This document shows, piece after piece, positions 1 to 7,333 of a stretch of DNA of 17,414 bases (position 1 is the stretch's first letter; the number at the start of each line of letters is the position of its first letter). The notes under the pieces are model-generated. The model worked only from the letters and a program-made list of their open reading frames with translations, was not told the origin of the DNA and made no database searches. The stretch comes from Desulfatitalea sp. (GTDB lineage Bacteria > Desulfobacterota > Desulfobacteria > Desulfobacterales > Desulfosarcinaceae), in assembly GCA_018224505.1 (NCBI GenBank), contig JAGTVD010000288.1, forward strand, positions 1-17,414, written 5' to 3'. Position numbers and translations under genes: made by a program.

Positions 1-1
1 G

Positions 2-160
2 AAGGACCTATACCTGACCCGGGCCTTGCGACGCACCCGATCGGGCGCCAATTGCTCGACCGAACCCTCGCCCTTCACGGCGGATATTCCTTCGCATCTC
101 CTGGTGGGAACCCGGGTTGCCGCCAAGCAACCGCCGCCGCAGCAATTGACCTTGTTCTAG
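2..160 (+). CDS. UvrD/PcrA/Rep-family DNA helicase, C-terminal end (partial)
   Basis: The frame starting at base 2 is open from the window edge to a TAG at 158-160 and gives 52 residues. It begins KDLYLTRALRRTRSG and continues with PSPFTADIPSHLL. This is the pattern that closes helicase domain 2B/2A in UvrD, PcrA and Rep (LYL.xARxR..x followed by PSxFxxEIP..LL). Such enzymes unwind DNA 3'-5' in repair or replication restart. The last six residues, QQLTLF, match the bacterial beta-clamp-binding pentapeptide QL(S/D)LF, which is often placed at an extreme C-terminus. The catalytic part lies outside the window, so the exact subfamily cannot be assigned. The overlapping frame 1 is also open to base 291 but has no recognisable protein pattern. 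Confidence 0.72.
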   Translation, partial: KDLYLTRALRRTRSGANCSTEPSPFTADIPSHLLVGTRVAAKQPPPQQLTLF

Positions 161-296
161 AACGGGGGGGCGCGAATTGCCGGGTGTGGCAAAAGAGGGT
201 TTCGCTCAATGGTAAATATAGTGTATGTAGGTGCCCTATCATCCTGGGACTAACCTCCCGGGCTTATCCCAGAACAGCAGGAGGAGCCTAAGCGAT
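161..296. other. Intergenic region between helicase and lapA-like gene
   Basis: This 136-bp stretch holds no convincing gene. It contains an inverted repeat, CTGGGA (244-249) and TCCCAG (267-272) with a 17-nt loop, just upstream of the ribosome-binding site of the next gene. A TATAGT at 217-222 could be a -10 element but has no good -35 partner. No terminator with a T-run was found after the helicase stop. Confidence 0.4.
279..286 (+). promoter_or_regulatory. Strong Shine-Dalgarno that fixes the lapA-like start
   Basis: AGGAGGAG lies 10 nt before the ATG at 297. It decides for 297 over the upstream ATG at 231, which would add 22 non-membrane residues and has no ribosome-binding site. Confidence 0.75.
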
Positions 297-542
297 ATGA
301 CCAAAGTCAAGCTCGTGGCCGCACTGGTTCTCGCCATCCTGGCCATTATTGTGGTGTTCCAGAATATGGACCCGGTGGCTACCCAATTGCTCTTCATTAC
401 CATCGAAATGCCCCGGGCCGCCATGCTGGCGCTTACACTGTTGGTCGGTATTGCCATCGGGGTCTTTGCCACCCTGGTCGTGTCCGCTCGGCGCAACCGT
501 GGTATCAAGGAATCCGAACCGGAAGATGACGTTCGCCCATGA
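297..542 (+). CDS. LapA-like (DUF1049) small inner-membrane protein
   Basis: An 81-residue protein with two hydrophobic segments (about residues 5-20 and 40-60). Between them is the QNMDPVATQLLFITIEMP stretch, typical of the LapA/DUF1049 family (asparagine after the first helix, then a short beta-like segment before the second helix). A basic and acidic cytoplasmic tail (ARRNRGIKESEPEDD) follows. In E. coli LapA works with LapB in control of lipopolysaccharide assembly and LpxC turnover; the role here is inferred only from family. Its stop codon overlaps the ATG of the downstream HEAT-repeat gene (ATGA), so the two are probably translationally coupled. It differs from the E. coli operon in that the partner is a HEAT protein rather than the TPR/rubredoxin protein LapB. 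Confidence 0.82.
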   Translation: MTKVKLVAALVLAILAIIVVFQNMDPVATQLLFITIEMPRAAMLALTLLVGIAIGVFATLVVSARRNRGIKESEPEDDVRP

Positions 543-1444
543 GTGATACAATCATTGTTTTTGATGCCAAAGCACGGGCGGTGGCCAAAGCGCAGCATTA
601 CCTGAGCGATATGGAGGGCTTGATACGCGATGGCGAGCGGGCCATCGCGTTCCTCCTTCAGGCCCTGGACGCGGCTGACGACGATTTGAAACTACGGATC
701 GTATTGATGTTGGGTGCCATTGCCGATTCCCGCGTTATTCACCCCCTCTATTGTCTCATGCGCGATGAACGGCAGAGCGAGTCCCTGCGCCACGCGGCGG
801 CCGTGCAGCTGAGTTTGTTGGGAGACAAGGTTGAGGATCCCCGGCAGTGGGTGGCGGATCTGATCGAGGATCTGGACGACGAAGATCCTTTCATGCGTGC
901 CACAGCCGCTTTTGCGCTCGGGTGGGAGGGCAACCAGCAGGCCATCACACCCCTGGAGGAAGCCCTCTGCGATTCGGACATGGAGGTCCAGCAGGCCGCT
1001 GTCAGCGCCCTGACCAACATCAAGGACGAGCGGTTGTTCGATGTGTTGATCGAACGTTTGATGAGCGGACCCAAAGAGCAGCAGCGCTGCATTCTCTACC
1101 ATTTAAGCTGTTTCGGCACCCGCCGGCGCGAGGTGATGGGAATTTGTGCCCGCTACCTGGATCATCCGGATGCCGATCTGAGATATGATGCATTGGTGGT
1201 GCTGGATGCGGTTAACCCGATCGACAAGCCTTTGCCGCTTTATTTACAGTCGCTGACCGACCCCGATCCACGCATTCGAGAGGTGGCCCTTGTTTACCTG
1301 GCAGCGGAAGACAAAACGCGACTGCAGCGATTGGAACCCGAGGTGCTTGCCCTGGTCGGCGACCCGGTGCCCAACATCCGGCGGGCTGCCACCCGCCTGC
1401 TGCACCACATCCATGATGGTCCAATGGTGATCAACCAACGATGA
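539..1444 (+). CDS. HEAT-repeat (PBS-lyase-type) scaffold protein
   Basis: A 301-residue soluble protein built almost wholly of roughly 30-residue alpha-helical hairpins. Repeating units such as RIVLMLGAIADSRVIHPL, MRATAAFALGWEGNQQAITP, VQQAAVSALTNIKDERLFDVL and IRREVALVYLAAED-like segments show the HEAT/PBS-lyase pattern: A..AL, G, then a conserved acidic or Pro turn. No catalytic domain or signal peptide is seen. Such proteins act as binding scaffolds; the partner is not known. The start ATG overlaps the stop of the LapA-like gene, so the pair is expected to be co-translated. The gene ends 17 bp before the stop of the convergent fabH, leaving no room for a private terminator. Confidence 0.85.
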   Translation: MSDTIIVFDAKARAVAKAQHYLSDMEGLIRDGERAIAFLLQALDAADDDLKLRIVLMLGAIADSRVIHPLYCLMRDERQSESLRHAAAVQLSLLGDKVEDPRQWVADLIEDLDDEDPFMRATAAFALGWEGNQQAITPLEEALCDSDMEVQQAAVSALTNIKDERLFDVLIERLMSGPKEQQRCILYHLSCFGTRRREVMGICARYLDHPDADLRYDALVVLDAVNPIDKPLPLYLQSLTDPDPRIREVALVYLAAEDKTRLQRLEPEVLALVGDPVPNIRRAATRLLHHIHDGPMVINQR

Positions 1445-1461
1445 TTCGTCCGGTTAATCGT

Positions 1462-2451
1462 CTACCAACGGATCATGGCACCACCCCATGTCAAACCGCC
1501 GCCGAACACCGGCATGCAGATGGTCTGCCCTTTCCGGATGCTTCCGTCGCGCACCGCTTCATCCAGGGCGATGGCACAGGATGCCGCCGAAATATTGCCA
1601 TACTTTTGCAGTGTCAGATAAAATTTTTCCATGGGAATGTTCATGGTCTGGGAGATGTTCTGAAACATGCGGATGTTGGCTTGGTGGGGAATAATCCAGT
1701 CGATGGCATCCACCGCCATGTTGTTGTGATTGGCCTCTTCGATGATGCTGTCCATGAAACGGCGCACCGCCACCCGGAATGTGAGGTTGCCTTCTATCAG
1801 GCGCAGGTGGTGCCGCTGCGCATCCACGCTTTCATGGGAAATGGGGGTTGTGGACGAGCCGCCTCCGGGCAGCAGGATATTGCGGCCGTTGGCGCCATCG
1901 CTGTGAATGTGGGTGGACAGCAGTTCAGCGCCGGTATTGCCGACGGTTACGATGGCGGCACCGGCCCCATCTCCCCAAAGTACGCAACAGCCGCGATCAT
2001 TCCAGTCCAGGGTGCGGGTCATGATTTCCGCGCCCACCACCAGAATGGTGCGAAATGTGCCGCATTTCAGGTATTGCTCAGCGACATTGAGGCCAAAGAC
2101 AAAACCCGAACAGGCGGCGGTGAGATCGAAGGTGACGGCCCGGGGCGCATCCAGTTTAGCCTGCAGCCAATTGGCTGTCGAGGGGCAGCAGGTGTCCGGA
2201 GTTACCGTTCCAACGATGATCATATCGATTTCGGTGGCCGAAATACCCGCCATTTCCAACGCTTTGCGGGACGCCTCGCAGGCCAGATCGGAGGTGGTGG
2301 TTGTTGGATCGGCAATGCGTCGTTCACGCACGCCGGTACGTTTGGTGATCCATTCATCCGAGGTATCCAAGCCGCCCTGGACCAATTCGTCATTGGTAAC
2401 GATTCGCGGAGGCACATGGGAACCCGTGCCGATAATTCTTAACTTTTCCAT
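1462..2451 (-). CDS. fabH: Beta-ketoacyl-ACP synthase III
   Basis: A 329-residue protein of normal FabH length with the complete thiolase-fold triad: Cys114 in TAACSGF, His256 in IIPHQANIRM and Asn286 in KYGNISAAS. The DEWITKRTGVRERR segment near residues 32-45 and the ending FGGGLTWGGAMIRW are also diagnostic. FabH condenses acetyl-CoA, or a branched starter, with malonyl-ACP to begin fatty-acid synthesis in the cytoplasm. The gene is not next to plsX, fabD, fabG or acpP, so it could be a second paralogue or a starter-unit specialist. The upstream ribosome-binding site is weak (AGAGAG about 10 nt before the ATG). It is divergent from the amidohydrolase gene across about 140 bp. Confidence 0.93.
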   Translation of the reverse strand: MEKLRIIGTGSHVPPRIVTNDELVQGGLDTSDEWITKRTGVRERRIADPTTTTSDLACEASRKALEMAGISATEIDMIIVGTVTPDTCCPSTANWLQAKLDAPRAVTFDLTAACSGFVFGLNVAEQYLKCGTFRTILVVGAEIMTRTLDWNDRGCCVLWGDGAGAAIVTVGNTGAELLSTHIHSDGANGRNILLPGGGSSTTPISHESVDAQRHHLRLIEGNLTFRVAVRRFMDSIIEEANHNNMAVDAIDWIIPHQANIRMFQNISQTMNIPMEKFYLTLQKYGNISAASCAIALDEAVRDGSIRKGQTICMPVFGGGLTWGGAMIRW

Positions 2452-2517
2452 GATATTTTACTCTCTAACGGTTATTTGGACAGATCGTCTGCCACATTCA
2501 GGGCCCGCGATAAACAG

Positions 2518-2542
2518 ACCCGCTTTCAGTTTGCGGGCGGGT
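2518..2542. repeat. Hairpin in the fabH/amidohydrolase divergent region
   Basis: ACCCGC (2518-2523) is complementary to GCGGGT (2537-2542) across a 13-nt loop. It sits about midway between two divergent starts, so it may be an operator or a 5'-UTR structure of fabH. There is no T-run, so it is not a terminator. Confidence 0.35.
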
Positions 2543-2591
2543 ATACCATAGCTATCCGATTCGGTATAGACGCAATTGCATGGAGGAACGG

Positions 2592-3488
2592 ATGCTCAAA
2601 CCAGACCTGCCACAGATCATGGACGAAGAGGGGGATTGCTTGCCCGCTGGACTGCCATTGGTGGTGGACGCGCATGTGCATATCTTTCCCCAGGGCCTTT
2701 TTACGGCCATCTGGCAATGGTTCGATGCCCATGCCTGGTCGATTCGTTACCGCCTCAGCACGGCAGGGGTGTTTGACTTCTTGTTGTCCCACGGCATCAG
2801 CCACATTGTTGCCCTCCAATATGCTCACAAACCCGGCATTGCGGCAGCCTTGAATCGCTACATGGCTGCCCAGTGTTCCGAATACCGGGAAAAGGTCACC
2901 GGCATGGCCACGATATTTCCCGGAGAGCCGGATGCCGTCGCCATTCTCGCGGAGGCTTTCGATTTGGGGCTGGCGGGGGTGAAGCTGCACGCCCATGTCC
3001 AGTGTTTCGACATGAACGGGCCGGAGATGGATCCGATTTATGAGCTGTGCGCCAACGTCGACAAACCCATGGTGATGCATGTGGGGCGAGAGCCCAAAAG
3101 CCCACATTATGCGTGCGATCCGTACGCGATATGCCGGGCCGACAAGCTGGAACGGGTGATCGAAAATTTTCCGCGCCTGCGTGTGTGCGTACCCCACCTG
3201 GGGTTGGACGAATTGTCCGCTTACCGCCACCTGATTGAAGCCTATGACAACCTGTGGCTGGATACCACCATGGCACTGGCCGACTATTTTCCACTGCCCG
3301 AGCACATCGACCTGAGCCATTATCGGTTGGAGCGTGTCATGTACGGCTCGGATTTTCCCAATATCCCCTATGCCTGGGACAGGGAGCTCAAAAAGCTGAA
3401 CCAACTGAATCTATCCGGACTCTCCGACGATGCGCTGGCCTGGATCCTTCATCGATCCGCCGCCGCTTTTTTCAACATCCACCTGTAA
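2592..3488 (+). CDS. Amidohydrolase-2 (TIM-barrel metal-dependent hydrolase) family protein
   Basis: A 298-residue protein with the metal-binding signature of the amidohydrolase superfamily: HxH near the N-terminus (VVDAHVHIFP, His28 and His30), a lysine strand GVKLHAHVQ, a histidine strand MVMHVGREP, another VCVPHLGLDE, and the late aspartate in YGSDFPNIP. This fits Pfam PF04909, which covers cytoplasmic hydrolases and decarboxylases of small carboxylated or ring substrates. The substrate cannot be read from the sequence. The ATG at 2592 was chosen because GGAGG (2582-2586) lies 5 nt upstream. An in-frame ATG at 2580 lacks a ribosome-binding site and itself overlaps that element. The last 78 bases overlap the lytic transglycosylase gene on the other strand. 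Confidence 0.85.
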   Translation: MLKPDLPQIMDEEGDCLPAGLPLVVDAHVHIFPQGLFTAIWQWFDAHAWSIRYRLSTAGVFDFLLSHGISHIVALQYAHKPGIAAALNRYMAAQCSEYREKVTGMATIFPGEPDAVAILAEAFDLGLAGVKLHAHVQCFDMNGPEMDPIYELCANVDKPMVMHVGREPKSPHYACDPYAICRADKLERVIENFPRLRVCVPHLGLDELSAYRHLIEAYDNLWLDTTMALADYFPLPEHIDLSHYRLERVMYGSDFPNIPYAWDRELKKLNQLNLSGLSDDALAWILHRSAAAFFNIHL

Positions 3489-4958
3489 CGGTTCGCCCAT
3501 CTCGGACTCCGGCTTCAACTTGCCGATACGGTAGGCGGTGCGGTAGGCCACATAATAGATGTAGATATTGCTCACATACTGCACCGTCTCGTTTCCGATA
3601 TTCTGCCGGGCCACATGTTCCACATTCAAGAACCATTGGTTGGGGTCCCATCCCTGTTTCTCGGCCTGCCGGCGCAGCCGGTTAATCCGGGCCGGGCCGG
3701 CATTGTATGCGGCAATGGCAAAATCAGTGCGATGCTCCGGCAAGATGGCGGGGTCATCGAAATAGGTATCCCGCAGATAGGCCAGGTATTTCACCCCGGC
3801 GTGGATGTTATTTTCAACACCGTTGATATCCGGAATACCGATGGCCGTGCCGGCCGCCGTGCCGGGCAGTACCTGCATGATGCCCACAGCTCCCCGAGGG
3901 CTTCGGGCATTCTGGTTCAGACCCGACTCCTGATAGGCAACGGCGGCGATTTTTAGCCAGTCGAAGTGATACCGTTCAGCATACGTTTGGAAAAGCGCCA
4001 TGAGTTGCTCGAAACGCTGGTGTTCCGGGCCGGACAGGGGGTTGCGGATCCAGCGGGTGTCCTGGTAATAGCGCTCCACCAGTAAGTTGAGGGCAAAGGT
4101 GCCTTGTTGGTGGGTGGCCAAAAAATCGTTCAAGCTGGCCAACAGTTCAGGATTGTTTTTGCGCACCGCCCAGGCGATTTCACCGCCTTGATGGAGGGTC
4201 ACATCCGACCGCACCTCGATGTTGTCCAACACCTTGGACCAGATGGCCGCGATGTGGGAATCGGTCACGGTCAGCTCGAAGATGCCGGCATGGACCATCT
4301 GCAGGATATCCTCCTCTTCCAGATGGGGATCGACCGGGACAATATGGATGGCGGGCCGCAATAACCGGTTGGTGGATTGATTGAGCTGTTGCAGATGGGA
4401 GACGTAGCTGCTGCCCGCCAGCACATGAATGGTGCGCCCGTATAGATCGGCCAGCGATTGGATTTCCGCCATGGGGCCGCTGGTAACCAGCACCTCGTTA
4501 ATGTCGGTGAAGTACGGTTGGGTGAAAGCAACCTCTTTGCGGCGTTCGTCGGTTATGGTCAGACCGGCGGCCACAATATCGCCTCTTCCATCGCGCAGGG
4601 CCGGCAACAACTCCTCGAAAGGCAGCACCGTAAACGCCACCTCAACCCTCAATAAGCCGCCCGGCTGTTCGCGGTTCAAAAAATCCTCGTATGCCTTGAG
4701 CAGCTCGTACTCGATGCCGCGGGGAGTGCCCTTGTCGATGAAAAAATTGGTTTGATTGTAGCTGACCAAGGCCCGCACGAATCGGCGTTGGGCGAGGGTT
4801 TCCCCAAGATCACCGGTCCAGTGAGCGGCGATGCGTTCCATGACGGTTGGGATCGGTTGCCCATCCTGTGGAGGCTTAAGGCTTCGATATCCGATCCAGA
4901 TCACCAGAAGGAGCAGGGCTGCACAGGTGGCAATGAGGGTGCTGCGCTTCATCATCAT
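3411..4958 (-). CDS. mltF: MltF-like membrane-bound lytic murein transglycosylase
   Basis: A 515-residue protein in the MltF arrangement. It has an N-terminal membrane anchor (hydrophobic run TLIATCAALLLLVIWIG), a periplasmic solute-binding-protein-3 domain (about residues 55-300, with VRALVSYNQTNFF and GDIVAAGLTITDERR), then an SLT goose-lysozyme-like domain (about 325-460). The catalytic glutamate is in AVAYQESGLN (Glu344) and the motif SPRGAVGIMQVLPGTA is present. It cleaves peptidoglycan glycan strands to 1,6-anhydromuropeptides in the periplasm. The SBP domain probably senses muropeptide and allosterically gates the enzyme. Three ATG codons in a row (4958-4950) and a GTG at 4967 are possible starts, none with a clear ribosome-binding site. 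The last roughly 25 residues (Gly/Ser/charged) are encoded antisense to the hydrolase gene. Confidence 0.9.
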   Translation of the reverse strand: MMMKRSTLIATCAALLLLVIWIGYRSLKPPQDGQPIPTVMERIAAHWTGDLGETLAQRRFVRALVSYNQTNFFIDKGTPRGIEYELLKAYEDFLNREQPGGLLRVEVAFTVLPFEELLPALRDGRGDIVAAGLTITDERRKEVAFTQPYFTDINEVLVTSGPMAEIQSLADLYGRTIHVLAGSSYVSHLQQLNQSTNRLLRPAIHIVPVDPHLEEEDILQMVHAGIFELTVTDSHIAAIWSKVLDNIEVRSDVTLHQGGEIAWAVRKNNPELLASLNDFLATHQQGTFALNLLVERYYQDTRWIRNPLSGPEHQRFEQLMALFQTYAERYHFDWLKIAAVAYQESGLNQNARSPRGAVGIMQVLPGTAAGTAIGIPDINGVENNIHAGVKYLAYLRDTYFDDPAILPEHRTDFAIAAYNAGPARINRLRRQAEKQGWDPNQWFLNVEHVARQNIGNETVQYVSNIYIYYVAYRTAYRIGKLKPESEMGEPLQVDVEKSGGGSMKDPGQRIVGESG

Positions 4959-5265
4959 AAGGCGCACAATACCATTCGGAGGTGTGCCTTGGTCAAGCAG
5001 AAAGAGCTTGCAGGGCTTGGGTGTGGATCTCGAAGCGCGCTTACCGAGCCTTCAGCCGGTGGAAGAGGTCGGCGTGACCATCAGGGTGATTGTATGTACG
5101 CCGAAGAGATGGGGCGGCGCGCCGTTGTGGGAGTTAAGCCGGCGCGCCCGGTAGCGGGCGCACCTCCTATCATGCAAAAAAATGGCCCATCAGCTGTCCA
5201 GTGCATGTGTCGTGCATGAATTTAGATGCGATCGCCCTGGCGCTACCAGAGGGTCTCAGGACGCT
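4959..5265. other. Gap between diguanylate cyclase and mltF
   Basis: About 300 bp without a supported gene. It contains a 9-bp perfect inverted repeat made of two GGCGCGCC palindromes, a second 6-bp hairpin overlapping its right arm, a 7-bp inverted repeat TCATGCA (5170-5176) / TGCATGA (5213-5219), and two direct copies of GTGCATG (5201 and 5212). A strong Shine-Dalgarno-like AGGAGGTG reads on the minus strand at 5161-5168, but no start codon follows at a usable distance. Codon-poor short open frames here show no family pattern. Confidence 0.4.
5116..5148. repeat. Perfect 9-bp inverted repeat (duplicated GGCGCGCC)
   Basis: GGCGCGCCG (5116-5124) pairs with CGGCGCGCC (5140-5148) across 15 nt. 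The right arm can alternatively fold with the adjacent GGGCGC (GCGCCC at 5144-5149). It lies 3' of the diguanylate cyclase on the minus strand and could stabilise or end that transcript, but there is no T-run. Confidence 0.55.
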
Positions 5266-7194
5266 TCACTCGGCATTGATCCCCGCCACACGATTGCGAC
5301 CGGACTGTTTCGCATCTTGCAGGGCCTTGTCAGCTACCGCCAGTAACTGCTCGGGTGTCTCGTGAGCGGACGGAATCCATCCGGCCACCCCCAGACTGAC
5401 GCGCAAGGGGATGCGTTTACCGCGGTGGATGAAGTTGATCTGCTCGACGGCGTCTCGTGCCCGGTCGGCTACCACCATGGCGTTCTGGGCAGCGGTGGCC
5501 GGCAGGATGATGCCGAACTCCTCGCCGCCGAAGCGCGCGATCAGATCACTGGAGCGGCCCAGTTGCTGGCTCAGGGTCTTGGCCACAATGCGCAGACATT
5601 CGTCGCCGATTAAATGACCATGCCGGTCGTTGACCTGTTTAAAGTGGTCGATGTCCGCGATCAGTACCGACAGCGGATGCTGGGTGCGGGAGGCGCGTTT
5701 GATTTCGCTGGCCAGGATCTGGTCGAAATAGCGCCGGTTGTAGAGTTTGGTCATGGGATCGGCAAAACTCATCTTGGACAACTCTTTATTGGCTGTTTCC
5801 AGATTGTTCAGCGCGCGTTCCAGTTCGTTGGTGCGCTCCAGCACCCGCACTTCCAGCGCTTCGTTGGTTTGGCGCTGGACCTCCAGCAACTGCTCCTGCA
5901 CCATCAGTTTCTCTTCCCGCGCCATGCTGATCTTCTCGGTCAGTTGGAGCACCTGAACTTGAGCGGACTCCTGTTCCTTGCGCGCACGGTTGATACGCTC
6001 CGCCAGGGCGAGGGAAAGCAGCACCACCTCAATAACGAACCCGATCATTTGAATGTACTGGGTAAAGGGGGTGCGGGCGATGGTGCGGTTGAGCATCAGG
6101 ACATGGACAAGGGTGCCCATAAGCAGGAAGCTCCAGGCAATGGTGAAGTATTTGGCCGAAGCGTTCCCCCTGATCCATAGGTAGATGCCGGTGGCCAAAG
6201 CCAGGAGGTTGCCGATGGCGGCTACCGGCAGCGTGGTTTGGAACAGGATATCATGGGGATATACCAAATAACTGATGGTGGCATAGGTCCAATAGGCCAA
6301 GAAAAAGCTGAAACTACGGTTAATCCATGGCGTATTCTTCTTGAGGGCCAAAAATTCGCGGATGAACATCGTGGCCGCTAAAAAGCTGGCACTGGCAAAA
6401 AGGGGATAGGCTTTGCCCTGCAGCCACGTGACCTGATGCCAGAGATATTGATTTCCCAGGCCTGTTTCCGCCAGGGTATAGAGAATGATGAAAAACACAT
6501 AAAACGAGTAAAACAGATAACTGCGATCGCGGGTGAAAAAGTAGAGCGACAAATTATAACAAAACATCCCCCCCAACACACCATAAAAAAGCCCCAGCAG
6601 CAAAAGCTGAAATTGCTCGTTGAGCAGGAAGGCGCTTTGTTGCCACAAGTCCATGGAGATCATCAGTTGGGTTTTGGTATCCACGCGCACATAGATCGTG
6701 CTGATTGCGTCCGGTGCCAAGGTGAGGGGATGCACAAAATGGCGGTGCTGCACCGGGCGTGTCTCAATCGGGAACCGTTGTCCCGTGGGGCGATGAAAAT
6801 ACCAGGTGCCGGACACATGATTGTACACGCTCATTTCCACGCGGTCGAGCAGTGGCGATCCGATTTCCAACCACCAGGTTCGCTCGCGGTCGGAGCGGTT
6901 GATGACGTTGAAGCGGAACCACACCGGCGGGTGCATGCCGCCAAAATTGAGCCCTTTGGCGGAGCTTTCCATCCATTGATCCTGTAAGGCCCATCCCGAA
7001 ACCTGGAAAGGACTCAGGCGGTGGCGTTCGATGAGATACTCCAACCGCCCGTCGATGGCCACGTGTTGAGAGTGTTCATACAGGGCGATGGGCGGTGGTG
7101 ATGCGGACTCAGCGGCCCAGAGTAGACCGGCGCCGCTGAAGATCGCAATCCACGACAGCAAAAATCCAGAAAAGGAGCGGTAAAGCAATTGCAT
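5266..7194 (-). CDS. 7TMR-DISM membrane diguanylate cyclase (GGDEF)
   Basis: A 642-residue protein. It has a signal peptide (FSGFLLSWIAIFSGAGLLWAA), a periplasmic 7TMR-DISMED2 sensor (about 40-185), seven membrane helices of the 7TMR-DISM type (about 200-400), a coiled coil (about 405-475), and a C-terminal GGDEF domain. The active site reads GGEEF (about 556-560), which supports c-di-GMP synthesis from two GTP. RSSD five residues upstream matches the RxxD product-inhibition site, and the domain opens with DPMTKLYNRRYF. There is no EAL domain. The extracytoplasmic domain resembles carbohydrate-binding folds, so the ligand may be a sugar or muropeptide. The start at 7194 leaves AAGG 9 nt upstream and puts the signal peptide near the start. 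A TTG at 7230 would add 12 residues with no ribosome-binding site. Confidence 0.92.
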   Translation of the reverse strand: MQLLYRSFSGFLLSWIAIFSGAGLLWAAESASPPPIALYEHSQHVAIDGRLEYLIERHRLSPFQVSGWALQDQWMESSAKGLNFGGMHPPVWFRFNVINRSDRERTWWLEIGSPLLDRVEMSVYNHVSGTWYFHRPTGQRFPIETRPVQHRHFVHPLTLAPDAISTIYVRVDTKTQLMISMDLWQQSAFLLNEQFQLLLLGLFYGVLGGMFCYNLSLYFFTRDRSYLFYSFYVFFIILYTLAETGLGNQYLWHQVTWLQGKAYPLFASASFLAATMFIREFLALKKNTPWINRSFSFFLAYWTYATISYLVYPHDILFQTTLPVAAIGNLLALATGIYLWIRGNASAKYFTIAWSFLLMGTLVHVLMLNRTIARTPFTQYIQMIGFVIEVVLLSLALAERINRARKEQESAQVQVLQLTEKISMAREEKLMVQEQLLEVQRQTNEALEVRVLERTNELERALNNLETANKELSKMSFADPMTKLYNRRYFDQILASEIKRASRTQHPLSVLIADIDHFKQVNDRHGHLIGDECLRIVAKTLSQQLGRSSDLIARFGGEEFGIILPATAAQNAMVVADRARDAVEQINFIHRGKRIPLRVSLGVAGWIPSAHETPEQLLAVADKALQDAKQSGRNRVAGINAE

Positions 7195-7288
7195 GGGACC
7201 AAGCCTTTGGACGGCGGGTTGTTCAATCAAGTTGCCCGGTGTTCGACAATTCTGAACAATTGCCTGCGGCCGGCATGTCAGAAAAACG

Positions 7289-7315
7289 GTAATACGAAGG
7301 CATCACCCCTGTCAA
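7289..7315 (-). promoter_or_regulatory. Candidate sigma-70 promoter for the diguanylate cyclase
   Basis: On the minus strand a perfect -35 TTGACA (7310-7315) is followed after 15 nt by TATTAC (7289-7294). An A/T tract immediately upstream of the -35 could act as an UP element. The short spacer weakens the call. Predicted start of transcription is near 7282, about 90 nt before the ATG. Confidence 0.45.
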
Positions 7316-7316
7316 A

Positions 7317-7328
7317 TAAAAATTTTTA
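7317..7328. repeat. TAAAAATTTTTA palindrome (UP-element-like)
   Basis: A perfect 12-bp A/T palindrome directly upstream of the cyclase -35 box. Such tracts bend DNA and bind the RNA polymerase alpha subunit or nucleoid proteins. Confidence 0.5.
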
Positions 7329-7333
7329 AAAAT

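Noticed and set aside
1..291. Frame 1 open from the edge to base 291, with an internal ATG-type start near 52
   Set aside because: It overlaps the helicase tail frame, which has a clear family pattern. The translation of frame 1 resembles no family and runs through the Shine-Dalgarno of the next gene.
1441..2442. 333-codon plus-strand open frame opposite fabH
   Set aside because: It mirrors a gene with a complete catalytic triad. The opposite translation is rich in His/Gly with no domain pattern, as expected of a high-GC antisense frame.
2526..3404. 292-codon minus-strand open frame opposite the amidohydrolase
   Set aside because: It is the antisense of a gene with metal-ligand motifs, a good ribosome-binding site and normal length. 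The translation shows no family features.
4966..4996. Minus-strand TTGACC ... TATTGT as an mltF promoter
   Set aside because: The spacer is 19 bp and the -10 overlaps the candidate start codons, which would give an almost leaderless mRNA. This is too weak to annotate.
5040..5170. Minus-strand stretch after AGGAGGTG, open for about 38 codons with the ending LMVTPTSSTG
   Set aside because: There is no start codon at a suitable distance from the Shine-Dalgarno-like site, and it is low-complexity and GC-palindromic. It is not supportable as a gene.
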